A stretch of 64,000 bases of DNA, taken from the NCBI RefSeq assembly GCF_021213805.1, contig NZ_JAJQJI010000003.1, forward strand, positions 310,001 to 374,000. Reading direction: 5' to 3'. This DNA is from Mycobacterium sp. MYCO198283. Its GTDB lineage: Bacteria > Actinomycetota > Actinomycetes > Mycobacteriales > Mycobacteriaceae. Under the pieces are notes generated by a model, which saw only the letters and a list, made by a program, of their open reading frames with translations, ran no database searches and was not told where the DNA came from. Below are positions 56,642 to 64,000 of the stretch, in pieces. Every line of letters starts with the position of its first letter. Position 1 is the stretch's first letter. The position numbers and the translations under genes are program-made.

Positions 56642-57721
56642 GTGACGTCGACCGGCTCCAAGGACGGGCACCCACCGCCACCGCATCCGGAGGTCGTGCT
56701 GGTGACCGGCGCCTGCCGGTTCCTCGGTGGTTTTCTCACCGCGCGCCTGGCGCAGAACCCGAAGATCGAGCGGGTCATCGCCGTCGACGCCGCTGCCCCC
56801 AGCAAGGACCTGCTGCGCCGGATGGGCCGGGCCGATTTCGTGCGGGCGGACATCCGGAACCCCTTCATCAGCAAGGTGATCCGCAACAACGACGTCGACA
56901 CCGTGGTGCATGCCGCGGCCGCGTCGTACGCCCCGAGCTCCGGCGGCCGCGCGGCGCTGAAGGAACTGAACGTCATGGGCGCCATGCAGCTGTTCGCGGC
57001 CTGCCAGAAGGCGCCGTCGGTGCGGCGGGTGGTGCTGAAGTCGACGTCGGAGGTCTACGGCTCGCATCCGCGCGACCCGGTGGTGTTCACCGAAGACAGC
57101 CTGAGCCGCCGGCCGCCGCGCGACGGGTTCGCGCACGACAGCATCGACATCGAGGGGTACGTGCGCGGGCTGGGGCGGCGGCGCCCCGACATCGCGGTGA
57201 CCATCCTGCGGCTGGCCAACATGATCGGGCCCGCCATGGACACCGCCCTGTCGCGCTACCTGGCCGGCCCGGTGGTGCCGACGGTCGCCGGCCGCGACGC
57301 CCGGCTGCAGCTGCTGCACGAGCAGGACGCCCTCGGCGCGCTCGAGCGGGCCACGGTGGCCGGCCGCCCGGGGACGTTCAACGTCGGCGCGGACGGCATC
57401 ATCATGATGTCGCAGGCGATCCGGCGCGCGGGCCGCGTGCCGATGCCGGTTCCGGGCTTCGCGGTGTGGGCCATCGATTCGCTGCGAAAGGCCACCCGCG
57501 CGACAGAACTGAGTCGCGAGCAGATCGACTACCTCAGCTACGGGCGCGTCATGGACACCACGCGGATGCGCGCCGAGCTGGGGTACATCCCGAAGTGGAC
57601 CACCGCCGAGGCGTTCGACGACTACGTCCGGGGCCGTGGTTTGACCCCGATCATCGACCCACGCTGGGTACGCTCGTTGGAAAGGCGCGCCGTCGCGGCA
57701 GCGCAGCGTTGGGGTAATTGA
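56642..57721 (+). CDS. galE2: NAD-dependent epimerase/dehydratase (GalE2-like, Rv0501)
   Basis: The protein has 359 residues. The NAD fold is VLVTGACRFLGGFLTARL, and VVHAAAASYAP, KSTSEVYGSHPRDPVVFTED and RLANMIGP follow. It belongs to the extended SDR group. The expected Tyr-x-x-x-Lys is not plain, so epimerase activity is not certain despite the name. TAGGCT lies seven bases before GTG 56642. Confidence 0.82.
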   Translation: MTSTGSKDGHPPPPHPEVVLVTGACRFLGGFLTARLAQNPKIERVIAVDAAAPSKDLLRRMGRADFVRADIRNPFISKVIRNNDVDTVVHAAAASYAPSSGGRAALKELNVMGAMQLFAACQKAPSVRRVVLKSTSEVYGSHPRDPVVFTEDSLSRRPPRDGFAHDSIDIEGYVRGLGRRRPDIAVTILRLANMIGPAMDTALSRYLAGPVVPTVAGRDARLQLLHEQDALGALERATVAGRPGTFNVGADGIIMMSQAIRRAGRVPMPVPGFAVWAIDSLRKATRATELSREQIDYLSYGRVMDTTRMRAELGYIPKWTTAEAFDDYVRGRGLTPIIDPRWVRSLERRAVAAAQRWGN

Positions 57722-57756
57722 GTTCGTAGTGGACCGGTGGGGGAGAAGGTTTCATC

Positions 57757-58824
57757 GTGGCGGGTGAGTCGAAGGCGAAAGTGATTCCGCTGCACGGCAA
57801 TTCGGGCCGTGCCGCGGCAGCGCGACGGGTGGGTGCCCGCCTGGACGCCGCCCGCCGGCATCCCTCGTTGCTGACCGACCCCGGCACCCGCGCCTCGGCC
57901 GAGCAGATCGCCGCGGTCGTCCGGGAGATCGACGAGCGGCGCGGCGGCGCCGGTGCCGGCGACGACGTCGGGTCCGCGCCGAACGAGCTCGCCCAGCGCA
58001 TCTCCGCGGCGGCCGCGTTCGTGCGCGAACGGCTCACCGGCGACTACTCCGTGGACGAGTTCGGCTTCGATCCGCACTTCAACTCGGCAATCGTCCTTCC
58101 TTTGCTGCGGGTGTTCTATCAGTCCTGGTTCCGGGTCGAGGTCTCCGGTGTGGAGAACCTGCCGGAGACGGGTGCGGCGCTCGTCGTCGCCAACCACGCC
58201 GGTGTGCTGCCGCTCGACGGGCTGATGCTCTCCGTCGCGGTGCACGACCACCACCCGGCGCACCGCGACCTCCGGCTGCTCGCGGCGGACCTGGTCTTCG
58301 ACTCGCCGGTGCTGGGAGTTGCCGCCCGCAAGGCCGGCCACACCATGGCCTGCACCACCGACGCCCACCGGCTGCTCAGCAAGGGCGAGCTCACCGCGGT
58401 GTTCCCGGAGGGCTACAAAGGCCTGGGAAAGCCGTTCCGCGACCGCTACAAGCTGCAGCGTTTCGGCCGCGGCGGGTTCGTGTCGGCCGCCCTGCGCACC
58501 AAGGCGCCCATCGTGCCGTGCTCCATCGTGGGCTCCGAGGAGATCTATCCGATGCTCACCGACCTGAAGCTGGTGGCGCGGCTGCTCGGGTTGCCGTACT
58601 TCCCGGTGACGCCGCTGTTCCCGCTCGCCGGGCTGGGCGGCCTGATCCCGCTGCCGTCCAAGTGGCACATCGAGTTCGGGACGCCGATTCCCACCGAGGA
58701 CTACGACGACTCCGCCTCCGACGACCCGATGGTGACGTTCGAGATCACCGACCAGGTGCGCGAGACCATCCAGCAGACGCTGTACCGGCTGCTCGCCGGC
58801 CGGCGCAACACTTTCCTCGGCTGA
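57757..58824 (+). CDS. PlsC-type acyltransferase (Rv0502-like)
   Basis: The protein has 355 residues. The acyltransferase motif is VVANHAGVLPLDGLM (HxxxxxD), with FPEGYKGLGKPFRDRYKLQR as motif III. A basic N-terminal extension precedes it. It should acylate a lysophospholipid or related glycerol acceptor at the membrane. GTG 57757 is the start. The cyclopropane synthase cmaA2 that follows in M. tuberculosis is absent. Confidence 0.88.
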   Translation: MAGESKAKVIPLHGNSGRAAAARRVGARLDAARRHPSLLTDPGTRASAEQIAAVVREIDERRGGAGAGDDVGSAPNELAQRISAAAAFVRERLTGDYSVDEFGFDPHFNSAIVLPLLRVFYQSWFRVEVSGVENLPETGAALVVANHAGVLPLDGLMLSVAVHDHHPAHRDLRLLAADLVFDSPVLGVAARKAGHTMACTTDAHRLLSKGELTAVFPEGYKGLGKPFRDRYKLQRFGRGGFVSAALRTKAPIVPCSIVGSEEIYPMLTDLKLVARLLGLPYFPVTPLFPLAGLGGLIPLPSKWHIEFGTPIPTEDYDDSASDDPMVTFEITDQVRETIQQTLYRLLAGRRNTFLG

Positions 58825-58845
58825 GGTTGCTCAGCGACGCCGGCG

Positions 58846-59361
58846 TCAGGCGCCCGGGGTCGCCTGGCCGAGCAGCCGCGCGCGGATGGCGGCCACCTGC
58901 TCGGCCGAGGCCTCGTCGCTCTCGGCCTCGCCGATCATCGTGACGACGGTGGTCATCACCGGCTCGCCGTCGGCGTCGGTGACCTCGCTGCGCAGCTGGG
59001 TGATCACCGTGCCGTGCGACTGCAGCACCGAGTCGAGGTAGGTGTCGAAGAACAGCTTGTCGCCGACCTTGACCGGCCGGTGAAACAGCAGCTTCTGGTC
59101 CCGGTGGATCACCCGTGCGATGTTGATGCCCACGTCGAACTTCTCGAACATCGCCAGCTGCACCCGGCGGCCCGCCACCGCGATGAACGTCAGCGGCGCC
59201 ACCAGGCCGTCGTACCCGAGCTCGGCCGCCGCGGCCTCGTCGTGGTGGGCGGGATGGTCGGCCTGCACCGCGGCGCTGTACTCGCGGACCTTCTCGCGAC
59301 CCACGGCGAAATAGTCGGGATGGCGGTAGTGCGTACCGATGATCTCCTCGGCGAGAGCCAT
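58846..59361 (-). CDS. HadA/HadC-like (R)-hydroxyacyl dehydratase subunit (Rv0504c-like)
   Basis: The protein has 171 residues in the UPF0336 hot-dog group. [20 protein letters not shown] and [20 protein letters not shown] are typical. HadA-type proteins stabilise substrate and need a partner with the catalytic hydratase motif, which is absent here. A role in fatty-acid elongation is likely. GAAGGAAG lies before ATG 59361. Confidence 0.85.
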   Translation of the reverse strand: MALAEEIIGTHYRHPDYFAVGREKVREYSAAVQADHPAHHDEAAAAELGYDGLVAPLTFIAVAGRRVQLAMFEKFDVGINIARVIHRDQKLLFHRPVKVGDKLFFDTYLDSVLQSHGTVITQLRSEVTDADGEPVMTTVVTMIGEAESDEASAEQVAAIRARLLGQATPGA

Positions 59362-59404
59362 GGGTGAACTGCTTCCTTCGTCGGCGGGCGGACCGGCGAA
59401 GAGC

Positions 59405-60322
59405 CTATCGGAACCTCAACAGCGGGCCGTCGCGCCGCGAGGCGACCGCGGCGAGTGCGCCGCCCGCCGCGCCGAGCGCCAGCGCCGACGGCACGCCGAT
59501 GCGGGCGGCCTTGCGCGCGGTGCGGTAGTCGCGGATCTCCCAGCCGCGTTCGCGCGCCAGGTCACGCAGGTCGGCGTCGGGGTTGATGGCGACCGCCGTG
59601 CCCACCAGCGACAGCATCGGGACGTCGTTGAAGCTGTCGGAGTAGGCGGTGCAGCGGCGCAGGTTCAGCCCTTCGCGGATGGCGAGCGCGCGCACCGCGT
59701 GTGCCTTGCCGGGCCCGTGCAGGATGTCGCCGACCAGCCGCCCGGTGAACACGCCGTCGACCGATTCGGCGACGGTGCCGAGCGCGCCGGTGAGCCCCAG
59801 CTTCCTGGCGATGGTGATGGCGAGCTCGTAGGGCGTGGCGGTCACCAGCCACACCTGCTGCCCGGCGTCGAGGTGCATCTGCGTCAGCGCCCGGGTGCCG
59901 GGCCAGATCTTGTCGGCGATGATCTCGTCGTAGATCTCCTCGCCCAGCGCCATCAGCTCGGCGGTCGAGCGGCCCTCGATGAACGCGAGCGCCTTGCGCC
60001 GCCCGGCGGCGACGTCGTCGCTGTTCTCGCGGCCGGTGAGCTGGAACTTGGCTTGCGCGTACACGAACTTTGCGAGGTCGCCGTAGGTGAAGTACTGCCG
60101 GGCGGCGAGTCCGCGCGCGAAGTGCACCAGCGACGAGCCGTGCACCAGCGTGTTATCCACGTCGAAGAAGGCCGCCGCCGTGAGGTCGGCCGGCGGCGGC
60201 GTCGTCGGCCGCTGTGCGACGGCCGCCTCCGCGCTGGCGTCGCCGGCCAGCTCGGCATCGCCGCCGGGTGCCAGAAGCGCGTCGGCGACGGCTTCCGGAT
60301 CGGTCTTGTCCCTGCTGCCCAC
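59405..60322 (-). CDS. serB1: HAD-family phosphatase SerB1-like (Rv0505c)
   Basis: The protein has 305 residues. The HAD nucleophile is [25 protein letters not shown] gives motif II, and [16 protein letters not shown] motif IV. Annotated as phosphoserine phosphatase in M. tuberculosis, though related HAD-IB proteins act on other phosphates. A C-terminal hydrophobic stretch ([18 protein letters not shown]) may be a membrane contact. GAGAGGA lies before GTG 60322. Confidence 0.85.
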   Translation of the reverse strand: MGSRDKTDPEAVADALLAPGGDAELAGDASAEAAVAQRPTTPPPADLTAAAFFDVDNTLVHGSSLVHFARGLAARQYFTYGDLAKFVYAQAKFQLTGRENSDDVAAGRRKALAFIEGRSTAELMALGEEIYDEIIADKIWPGTRALTQMHLDAGQQVWLVTATPYELAITIARKLGLTGALGTVAESVDGVFTGRLVGDILHGPGKAHAVRALAIREGLNLRRCTAYSDSFNDVPMLSLVGTAVAINPDADLRDLARERGWEIRDYRTARKAARIGVPSALALGAAGGALAAVASRRDGPLLRFR

Positions 60323-60385
60323 GGTCCTCTCCCTGCCAACCCCCTCACAACCCTAATAGCGACCCGCCGACGGATACTGGACGCC

Positions 60386-60652
60386 GTGCCCGAGCTGACG
60401 TTGTTGACCCGCGCCGGTTGCGAGATCTGCCGCCGGATCGCCGCGCAGTTGTCCGCGCTGGCCGCCGAGCTCGATGTCGCGCTGACGGTGACCGACGTCG
60501 ACGAGGCGGCCGCGGCCGGGGACTCGACGTTGCGGGCGGAGTTCGGCGACCGGCTGCCGGTGGTGCTGCTCGACGGCGCCGAACACAGTTACTGGGAGGT
60601 CGACGAGCCGCGGTTGCGTGCCGATCTGGCGCGCCGTCGCGCCGGTTCGTGA
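60386..60652 (+). CDS. Glutaredoxin-like DUF836 protein (Rv0508-like)
   Basis: The protein has 88 residues with a thioredoxin-like fold and active pair LLTRAGCEICRRIA (CxxC). LPVVLLDGAEHSYWEVDEPR contains the cis-Pro. It should act in thiol-disulfide exchange. In M. tuberculosis the mmpS2-mmpL2 genes lie before this gene; they are absent here. Confidence 0.85.
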   Translation: MPELTLLTRAGCEICRRIAAQLSALAAELDVALTVTDVDEAAAAGDSTLRAEFGDRLPVVLLDGAEHSYWEVDEPRLRADLARRRAGS

Positions 60653-60753
60653 ACCCGCCCACTGATTTGTCCGGCCAGCTGGTAAACGATTACCGTGGAT
60701 TGTGATCCCCCGATCATTCCGGCTGCAAGGGATACAGAGGTCGTGAGCAAGTC

Positions 60754-62133
60754 GTGAGCATCCTGCTTTTCGGTGTGTCCCACCGAAGCGCGCCGGTCAG
60801 CGTGCTGGAGCAGTTGAGCACCGACGAAGCCGAGCAGTCGAAGATCGTCGACCGGCTGCTGCAGTCCGCCGTCGTCAGCGAGGCGATGCTGCTGTCGACC
60901 TGCAACCGCGTCGAGGTGTACGCCGTCGTCGACGCCTTCCACGGCGGCCTCTCGGCCATCGGCCAGGTGCTGGCCGAGCAGTCCGGCATGTCGATGGGTG
61001 ACCTCACCAAGTACGCCTACGTCCGCTACGCCGAGGCCGCCGTCGAGCATCTGTTCTCGGTTGCCAGCGGGCTCGATTCGGCCGTGCTGGGCGAGCAGCA
61101 GGTGCTCGGCCAGGTGCGGCGCGCCTACGCCGGCGCCGAATCGCAGCACGCCGTCGGCCGCGTCCTGCACGAGCTGGCGCAGCGCGCGCTGTCGGTGGGC
61201 AAGCGGGTGCACGCCGAGACGGGCATCGACGCCGCGGGCGCCTCGGTGGTGTCGGTGGCGCTCGGCATGGCCGACCGGCGGCTCGAATCCGGGCTCGCGG
61301 GCCGCACCGCGGTGATCGTCGGCGCCGGCTCCATGGGCGCGCTGGCCGCCAAGCACCTGATCCGCGCCGGGATCGGGCAGGTGCACGTCGTCAACCGGTC
61401 GCTGCCGCGGGCACACCGGCTCGTCGCCACGCTGCGGGAGGCCGGCGTCCGCGCCGACGCGCACGGGCTGGCGGACATGGCGGTCGCGCTGCGCGACGCC
61501 GACGTCGCCGTCTGCTGTACCGGCGCCGTCAGCCCGGTGGTGTCGCTCGCCGACGTCCACACCGCGCTGGCGGACCGCGCGCCGGCCGACCGCCGGACGC
61601 TGGTGTGCTGCGACCTCGGCATGCCCCGCGACGTCGACGCCGCGGTGGCCGGCCTGCCCGGCGTCGACGTCATCGACATGGACCGCGTGCAGCGCGAGCC
61701 GGCGGCCCACGCCGCCGCCGCCGACACCGAACTCGCGCGCCGCATCGTCGCCACCGAGGTGGCCACCTACCTGGCCAAGCAGCGCATGGCCGAGGTCACA
61801 CCCACCGTCACCGCGCTGCGCCAGCGCGCCGCCGACGTCGTCGAGGCCGAGCTGCTGCGACTGGACAACCGGCTGCCGGGCCTGGGCACCGCCGACCGCG
61901 ACGAGGTGGCGCGCACCGTGCGCCGCGTCGTCGACAAGCTCCTCCACGCCCCCACCGTGCGCGTCAAGCAACTGGCGAGCACGCCGGGCGGCGACAGCTA
62001 TGCCGAGGCGCTGCGCGAACTGTTCGAACTCGACCCCACCGCCGTCGACGCCGTGGCCACCGCGGGCGAATTGCCAATGCTCGCAACGGATTACCGCATC
62101 GAACCGGCGACCGCACCGGATCTGCACGAGTAG
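60754..62133 (+). CDS. hemA: Glutamyl-tRNA reductase
   Basis: The protein has 459 residues and reduces glutamyl-tRNA to glutamate-1-semialdehyde, the first step to heme and cobalamin in this C5 pathway. The nucleophile is Cys50 in [29 protein letters not shown] and the NADPH fold [15 protein letters not shown] follow, then a dimerisation helix. The start is GTG 60754; the repeated GTGAGCAAGTC just before leaves a second possible GTG at 60742. hemC starts 3 bp after the stop. Confidence 0.95.
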   Translation: MSILLFGVSHRSAPVSVLEQLSTDEAEQSKIVDRLLQSAVVSEAMLLSTCNRVEVYAVVDAFHGGLSAIGQVLAEQSGMSMGDLTKYAYVRYAEAAVEHLFSVASGLDSAVLGEQQVLGQVRRAYAGAESQHAVGRVLHELAQRALSVGKRVHAETGIDAAGASVVSVALGMADRRLESGLAGRTAVIVGAGSMGALAAKHLIRAGIGQVHVVNRSLPRAHRLVATLREAGVRADAHGLADMAVALRDADVAVCCTGAVSPVVSLADVHTALADRAPADRRTLVCCDLGMPRDVDAAVAGLPGVDVIDMDRVQREPAAHAAAADTELARRIVATEVATYLAKQRMAEVTPTVTALRQRAADVVEAELLRLDNRLPGLGTADRDEVARTVRRVVDKLLHAPTVRVKQLASTPGGDSYAEALRELFELDPTAVDAVATAGELPMLATDYRIEPATAPDLHE

Positions 62134-62136
62134 CGC

Positions 62137-63093
62137 TTGAGCCCCGGCACGGTCGAGACCGACACCGCTCCGATCCGCATCGGCACGCGCGGGAGCCTGC
62201 TCGCCACCACCCAGGCCGGCATGGTCCGCGACGCGCTGGAGGCCAACGGCCATCGCGCCGAGCTCGTCGTCATCAAGACGGCGGGCGACGAGTCGGATGC
62301 GCCGATTGCCGAGATCGGCGTCGGCGTGTTCACCGCCGCGCTGCGCGAAGCCGTCGCCGACGGCCGCGTCGACGCCGCGGTGCACTCGTACAAGGACCTG
62401 CCGACGGCCGCCGACCCGCGCTTCACCATCGCCGCGATCCCGCCGCGGGAGGATCCGCGCGACGCGCTGGTGGCCCGCGACGGCCTGGTGCTGGGGGAGC
62501 TGCCGGTTGGCTCGGTGATCGGCACGTCGGCCCCGCGACGGATCGCGCAGCTTAGAGCACTGGGTCTCGGTTTGGAAATCCGCCCCCTACGGGGCAACCT
62601 AGATACCAGGTTGAACAGGGTAAGCAGTGGTGAACTCGACGCCGTCGTGGTGGCCCGGGCGGGACTGTCCCGCATCGGTCGCCGCCGCGATATCACCGAG
62701 ACGCTGGAGCCGGTGCAGATGTTGCCGGCCCCGGCCCAAGGTGCGCTGGCCGTCGAATGCCGCGCCGGCGACACCCGGCTCGCCGCCGTGCTGGCGGAGC
62801 TGGACGACGCCGATACGCGCGCAGCGGTCACCGCAGAACGAGTCCTGCTCGCCGAACTGGAGGCGGGGTGCTCCGCACCGGTGGGCGCGATCGCCGAGGT
62901 GGTCGAGTCGATCGATGAGGACGGTCGCGTCTTCGAAGAGCTGTCGCTGCGTGCGTGCGCGGCGGCGGTGGACGGATCCGACGTGATCCGTGCGTCCGGC
63001 ATCGGAACGCCCGACGCAGCCGCGGAGCTGGGAGCTGCGGTGGCGGCGGAGCTGTTCGAGCTGGGCGCGCGCGAGGTGATGGAGCAGGAGTGA
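62137..63093 (+). CDS. hemC: Porphobilinogen deaminase
   Basis: The protein has 318 residues and joins four porphobilinogens to hydroxymethylbilane. [18 protein letters not shown] opens the fold, [11 protein letters not shown] holds the catalytic Asp region, and Cys245 in [10 protein letters not shown] binds the dipyrromethane cofactor. The start is TTG 62137, 3 bp after hemA. hemD follows after 7 bp, so the three form an operon. Confidence 0.95.
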   Translation: MSPGTVETDTAPIRIGTRGSLLATTQAGMVRDALEANGHRAELVVIKTAGDESDAPIAEIGVGVFTAALREAVADGRVDAAVHSYKDLPTAADPRFTIAAIPPREDPRDALVARDGLVLGELPVGSVIGTSAPRRIAQLRALGLGLEIRPLRGNLDTRLNRVSSGELDAVVVARAGLSRIGRRRDITETLEPVQMLPAPAQGALAVECRAGDTRLAAVLAELDDADTRAAVTAERVLLAELEAGCSAPVGAIAEVVESIDEDGRVFEELSLRACAAAVDGSDVIRASGIGTPDAAAELGAAVAAELFELGAREVMEQE

Positions 63094-63100
63094 CACCAGA

Positions 63101-64000
63101 ATGGTCATGAGCCGAGGCCGCAAAGCCCATCCGGGCCGCATCCTCTTCGTAGGGTCGGGTCCGGGCGATCCCGGCCTGCTGACCGTGCGGGCGAGATCAA
63201 TCCTGGCGGGCGCCGACATGGTGCTCACCGATCCCGACGTGCCGCAGGCGGTGCTGACGCTGGTCGGCTCGGCGCTGCCGGCGGAGAAGACCACCCCGCC
63301 CGCGGACCCGGCCACCGGCGACGCGCCGCTGGTTCCGGAGATCCGCCCGGCGCTCGGCGATCCGGCCGAGGTGGCGCGGACGCTGATCACCGAGGCGAAG
63401 GCCGGCGGTGACGTGATCCGGCTGGTGGCGGGTGATCCGCTGTCGAGCGACGCCGTGCTGGCCGAGGTCAACGCCGTCGCCAAGACCGCGCTGCCGTTCG
63501 AGGTGGTGCCCGGGCTGCCGCCGACCACCGCGGTGCCCACCTATGCGGGTCTGCCGCTCGGCTCGTCGCACACCGTCGCCGACGTCCGCGCCGACGTCGA
63601 CTGGGCGGCGCTCGCCGCGGCCCCCGGACCGCTGATCCTGCACGCCACCCCCGAACACCTGCCCGACGCGGCCCGCGCGCTCGTCGACTTCGGGCTCGAA
63701 GAGACCACCCCGTGCGTCGTCACCGCGCAGGGCACCACCTGCCAGCAGCGCTCCCTGGAGGCCACGCTGCTCGAGCTGACCGACCGCGCCGCGATCGGCG
63801 CCGCCGACCCGGCCGGCCCGTTCACCGGCGCGCTCGTGGTCACCATCGGCCGCACGGTGTCGCACCGGGCGAAGCTCAACTGGTGGGAGAGCCGGGCGTT
63901 GTACGGCTGGACCGTGCTCGTGCCCCGCACCAAGGACCAGGCCGGCGACATGAGCGACCGGTTGGTGTCCCACGGCGCCACCCCCGTCGAGGTGCCGACC
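63101..64000 (+). CDS. hemD: Uroporphyrinogen-III synthase fused to methyltransferase-like domain, 3' end outside window
   Basis: The first 300 residues are present and open to the window edge. The N-terminal part is CobA/SUMT-like: ILFVGSGPGDPGLLTVRARS, DVIRLVAGDPLSSDAV, and LVVTIGRTVSHRAKLNWWES. The uroporphyrinogen synthase begins at GWTVLVPRTKDQAGDMSDRL. Actinobacteria carry this fusion. The second SUMT motif is degenerate, so methyltransferase activity is uncertain. ATG 63101 or 63107 is the start. Confidence 0.9.
   Translation, partial: MVMSRGRKAHPGRILFVGSGPGDPGLLTVRARSILAGADMVLTDPDVPQAVLTLVGSALPAEKTTPPADPATGDAPLVPEIRPALGDPAEVARTLITEAKAGGDVIRLVAGDPLSSDAVLAEVNAVAKTALPFEVVPGLPPTTAVPTYAGLPLGSSHTVADVRADVDWAALAAAPGPLILHATPEHLPDAARALVDFGLEETTPCVVTAQGTTCQQRSLEATLLELTDRAAIGAADPAGPFTGALVVTIGRTVSHRAKLNWWESRALYGWTVLVPRTKDQAGDMSDRLVSHGATPVEVPT

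Overview
High GC, strong codon bias, mycothiol, SenX3-RegX3, HbhA, RamB and bS22 genes, and many leaderless genes (a TAnnnT -10 box 6-8 nt before an ATG or GTG) mark this as a chromosomal window of a Mycobacterium or Mycolicibacterium, probably an environmental rapid grower. From about 7.5 kb to the right end, the gene order follows the M. tuberculosis Rv0457c-Rv0511 segment as I know it. The cyclopropane mycolic acid synthases expected at the Rv0469-Rv0470 and Rv0503c positions are absent. These orthology statements come from recalled gene order and were not checked by search.

Layout. 0-7.5 kb: accessory enzymes (lipase-like protein, membrane esterase, glyoxalase-fold, SRPBCC, DinB, GabD2-like dehydrogenase, membrane protein, P450). 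7.5-9.5 kb: S9 oligopeptidase. 9.5-14.4 kb: an inserted locus with an M50 membrane metalloprotease, four tandem 16-residue cationic peptides (MIRKL[T/N]RLAR plus six variable residues), a 56-residue ORF and a divergent ATPase-LuxR regulator. 14.4-20.4 kb: aldehyde dehydrogenase with a DUF779 protein, a double-TetR regulator, an MpaB-type protein and small membrane proteins. 20.4-27.9 kb: central carbon metabolism (lpdC, ramB, a thioesterase, icl, fadB2). 27.9-35.7 kb: a broken DUF559 gene, PPK2, TetR, DUF445, an XRE regulator, hbhA, deoC and a rhodanese/cysteine dioxygenase pair behind a polycysteine leader. 35.9-42.6 kb: envelope genes (DUF2993, GT87, murB, an L,D-transpeptidase). 42.6-48.7 kb: a second polycysteine leader, a ROK regulator, mshA, gpm1 and senX3-regX3. 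48.7-50.6 kb: a lower-GC patch with three tandem paralogues, two of them decayed, and a broken YCII gene. 50.5-64 kb: ppx, proC, a BldC-like regulator, bS22, galE2-like, plsC-like, a HadA-like dehydratase, serB1, and hemA-hemC-hemD, the last cut by the window end.

The best candidate for an undescribed system is the 9.57-14.35 kb locus. Each micro-ORF has a near-perfect Shine-Dalgarno sequence, the units look like a duplicated T-type/N-type pair, and the metalloprotease is of the kind paired with small peptides in ribosomally made peptide systems. The protease gene carries a one-base frameshift exactly at its second conserved motif. Also notable are two polycysteine leader ORFs, before the cysteine-catabolism pair and before the ROK-mshA genes, which suggest cysteine-responsive attenuation at both ends of thiol metabolism.
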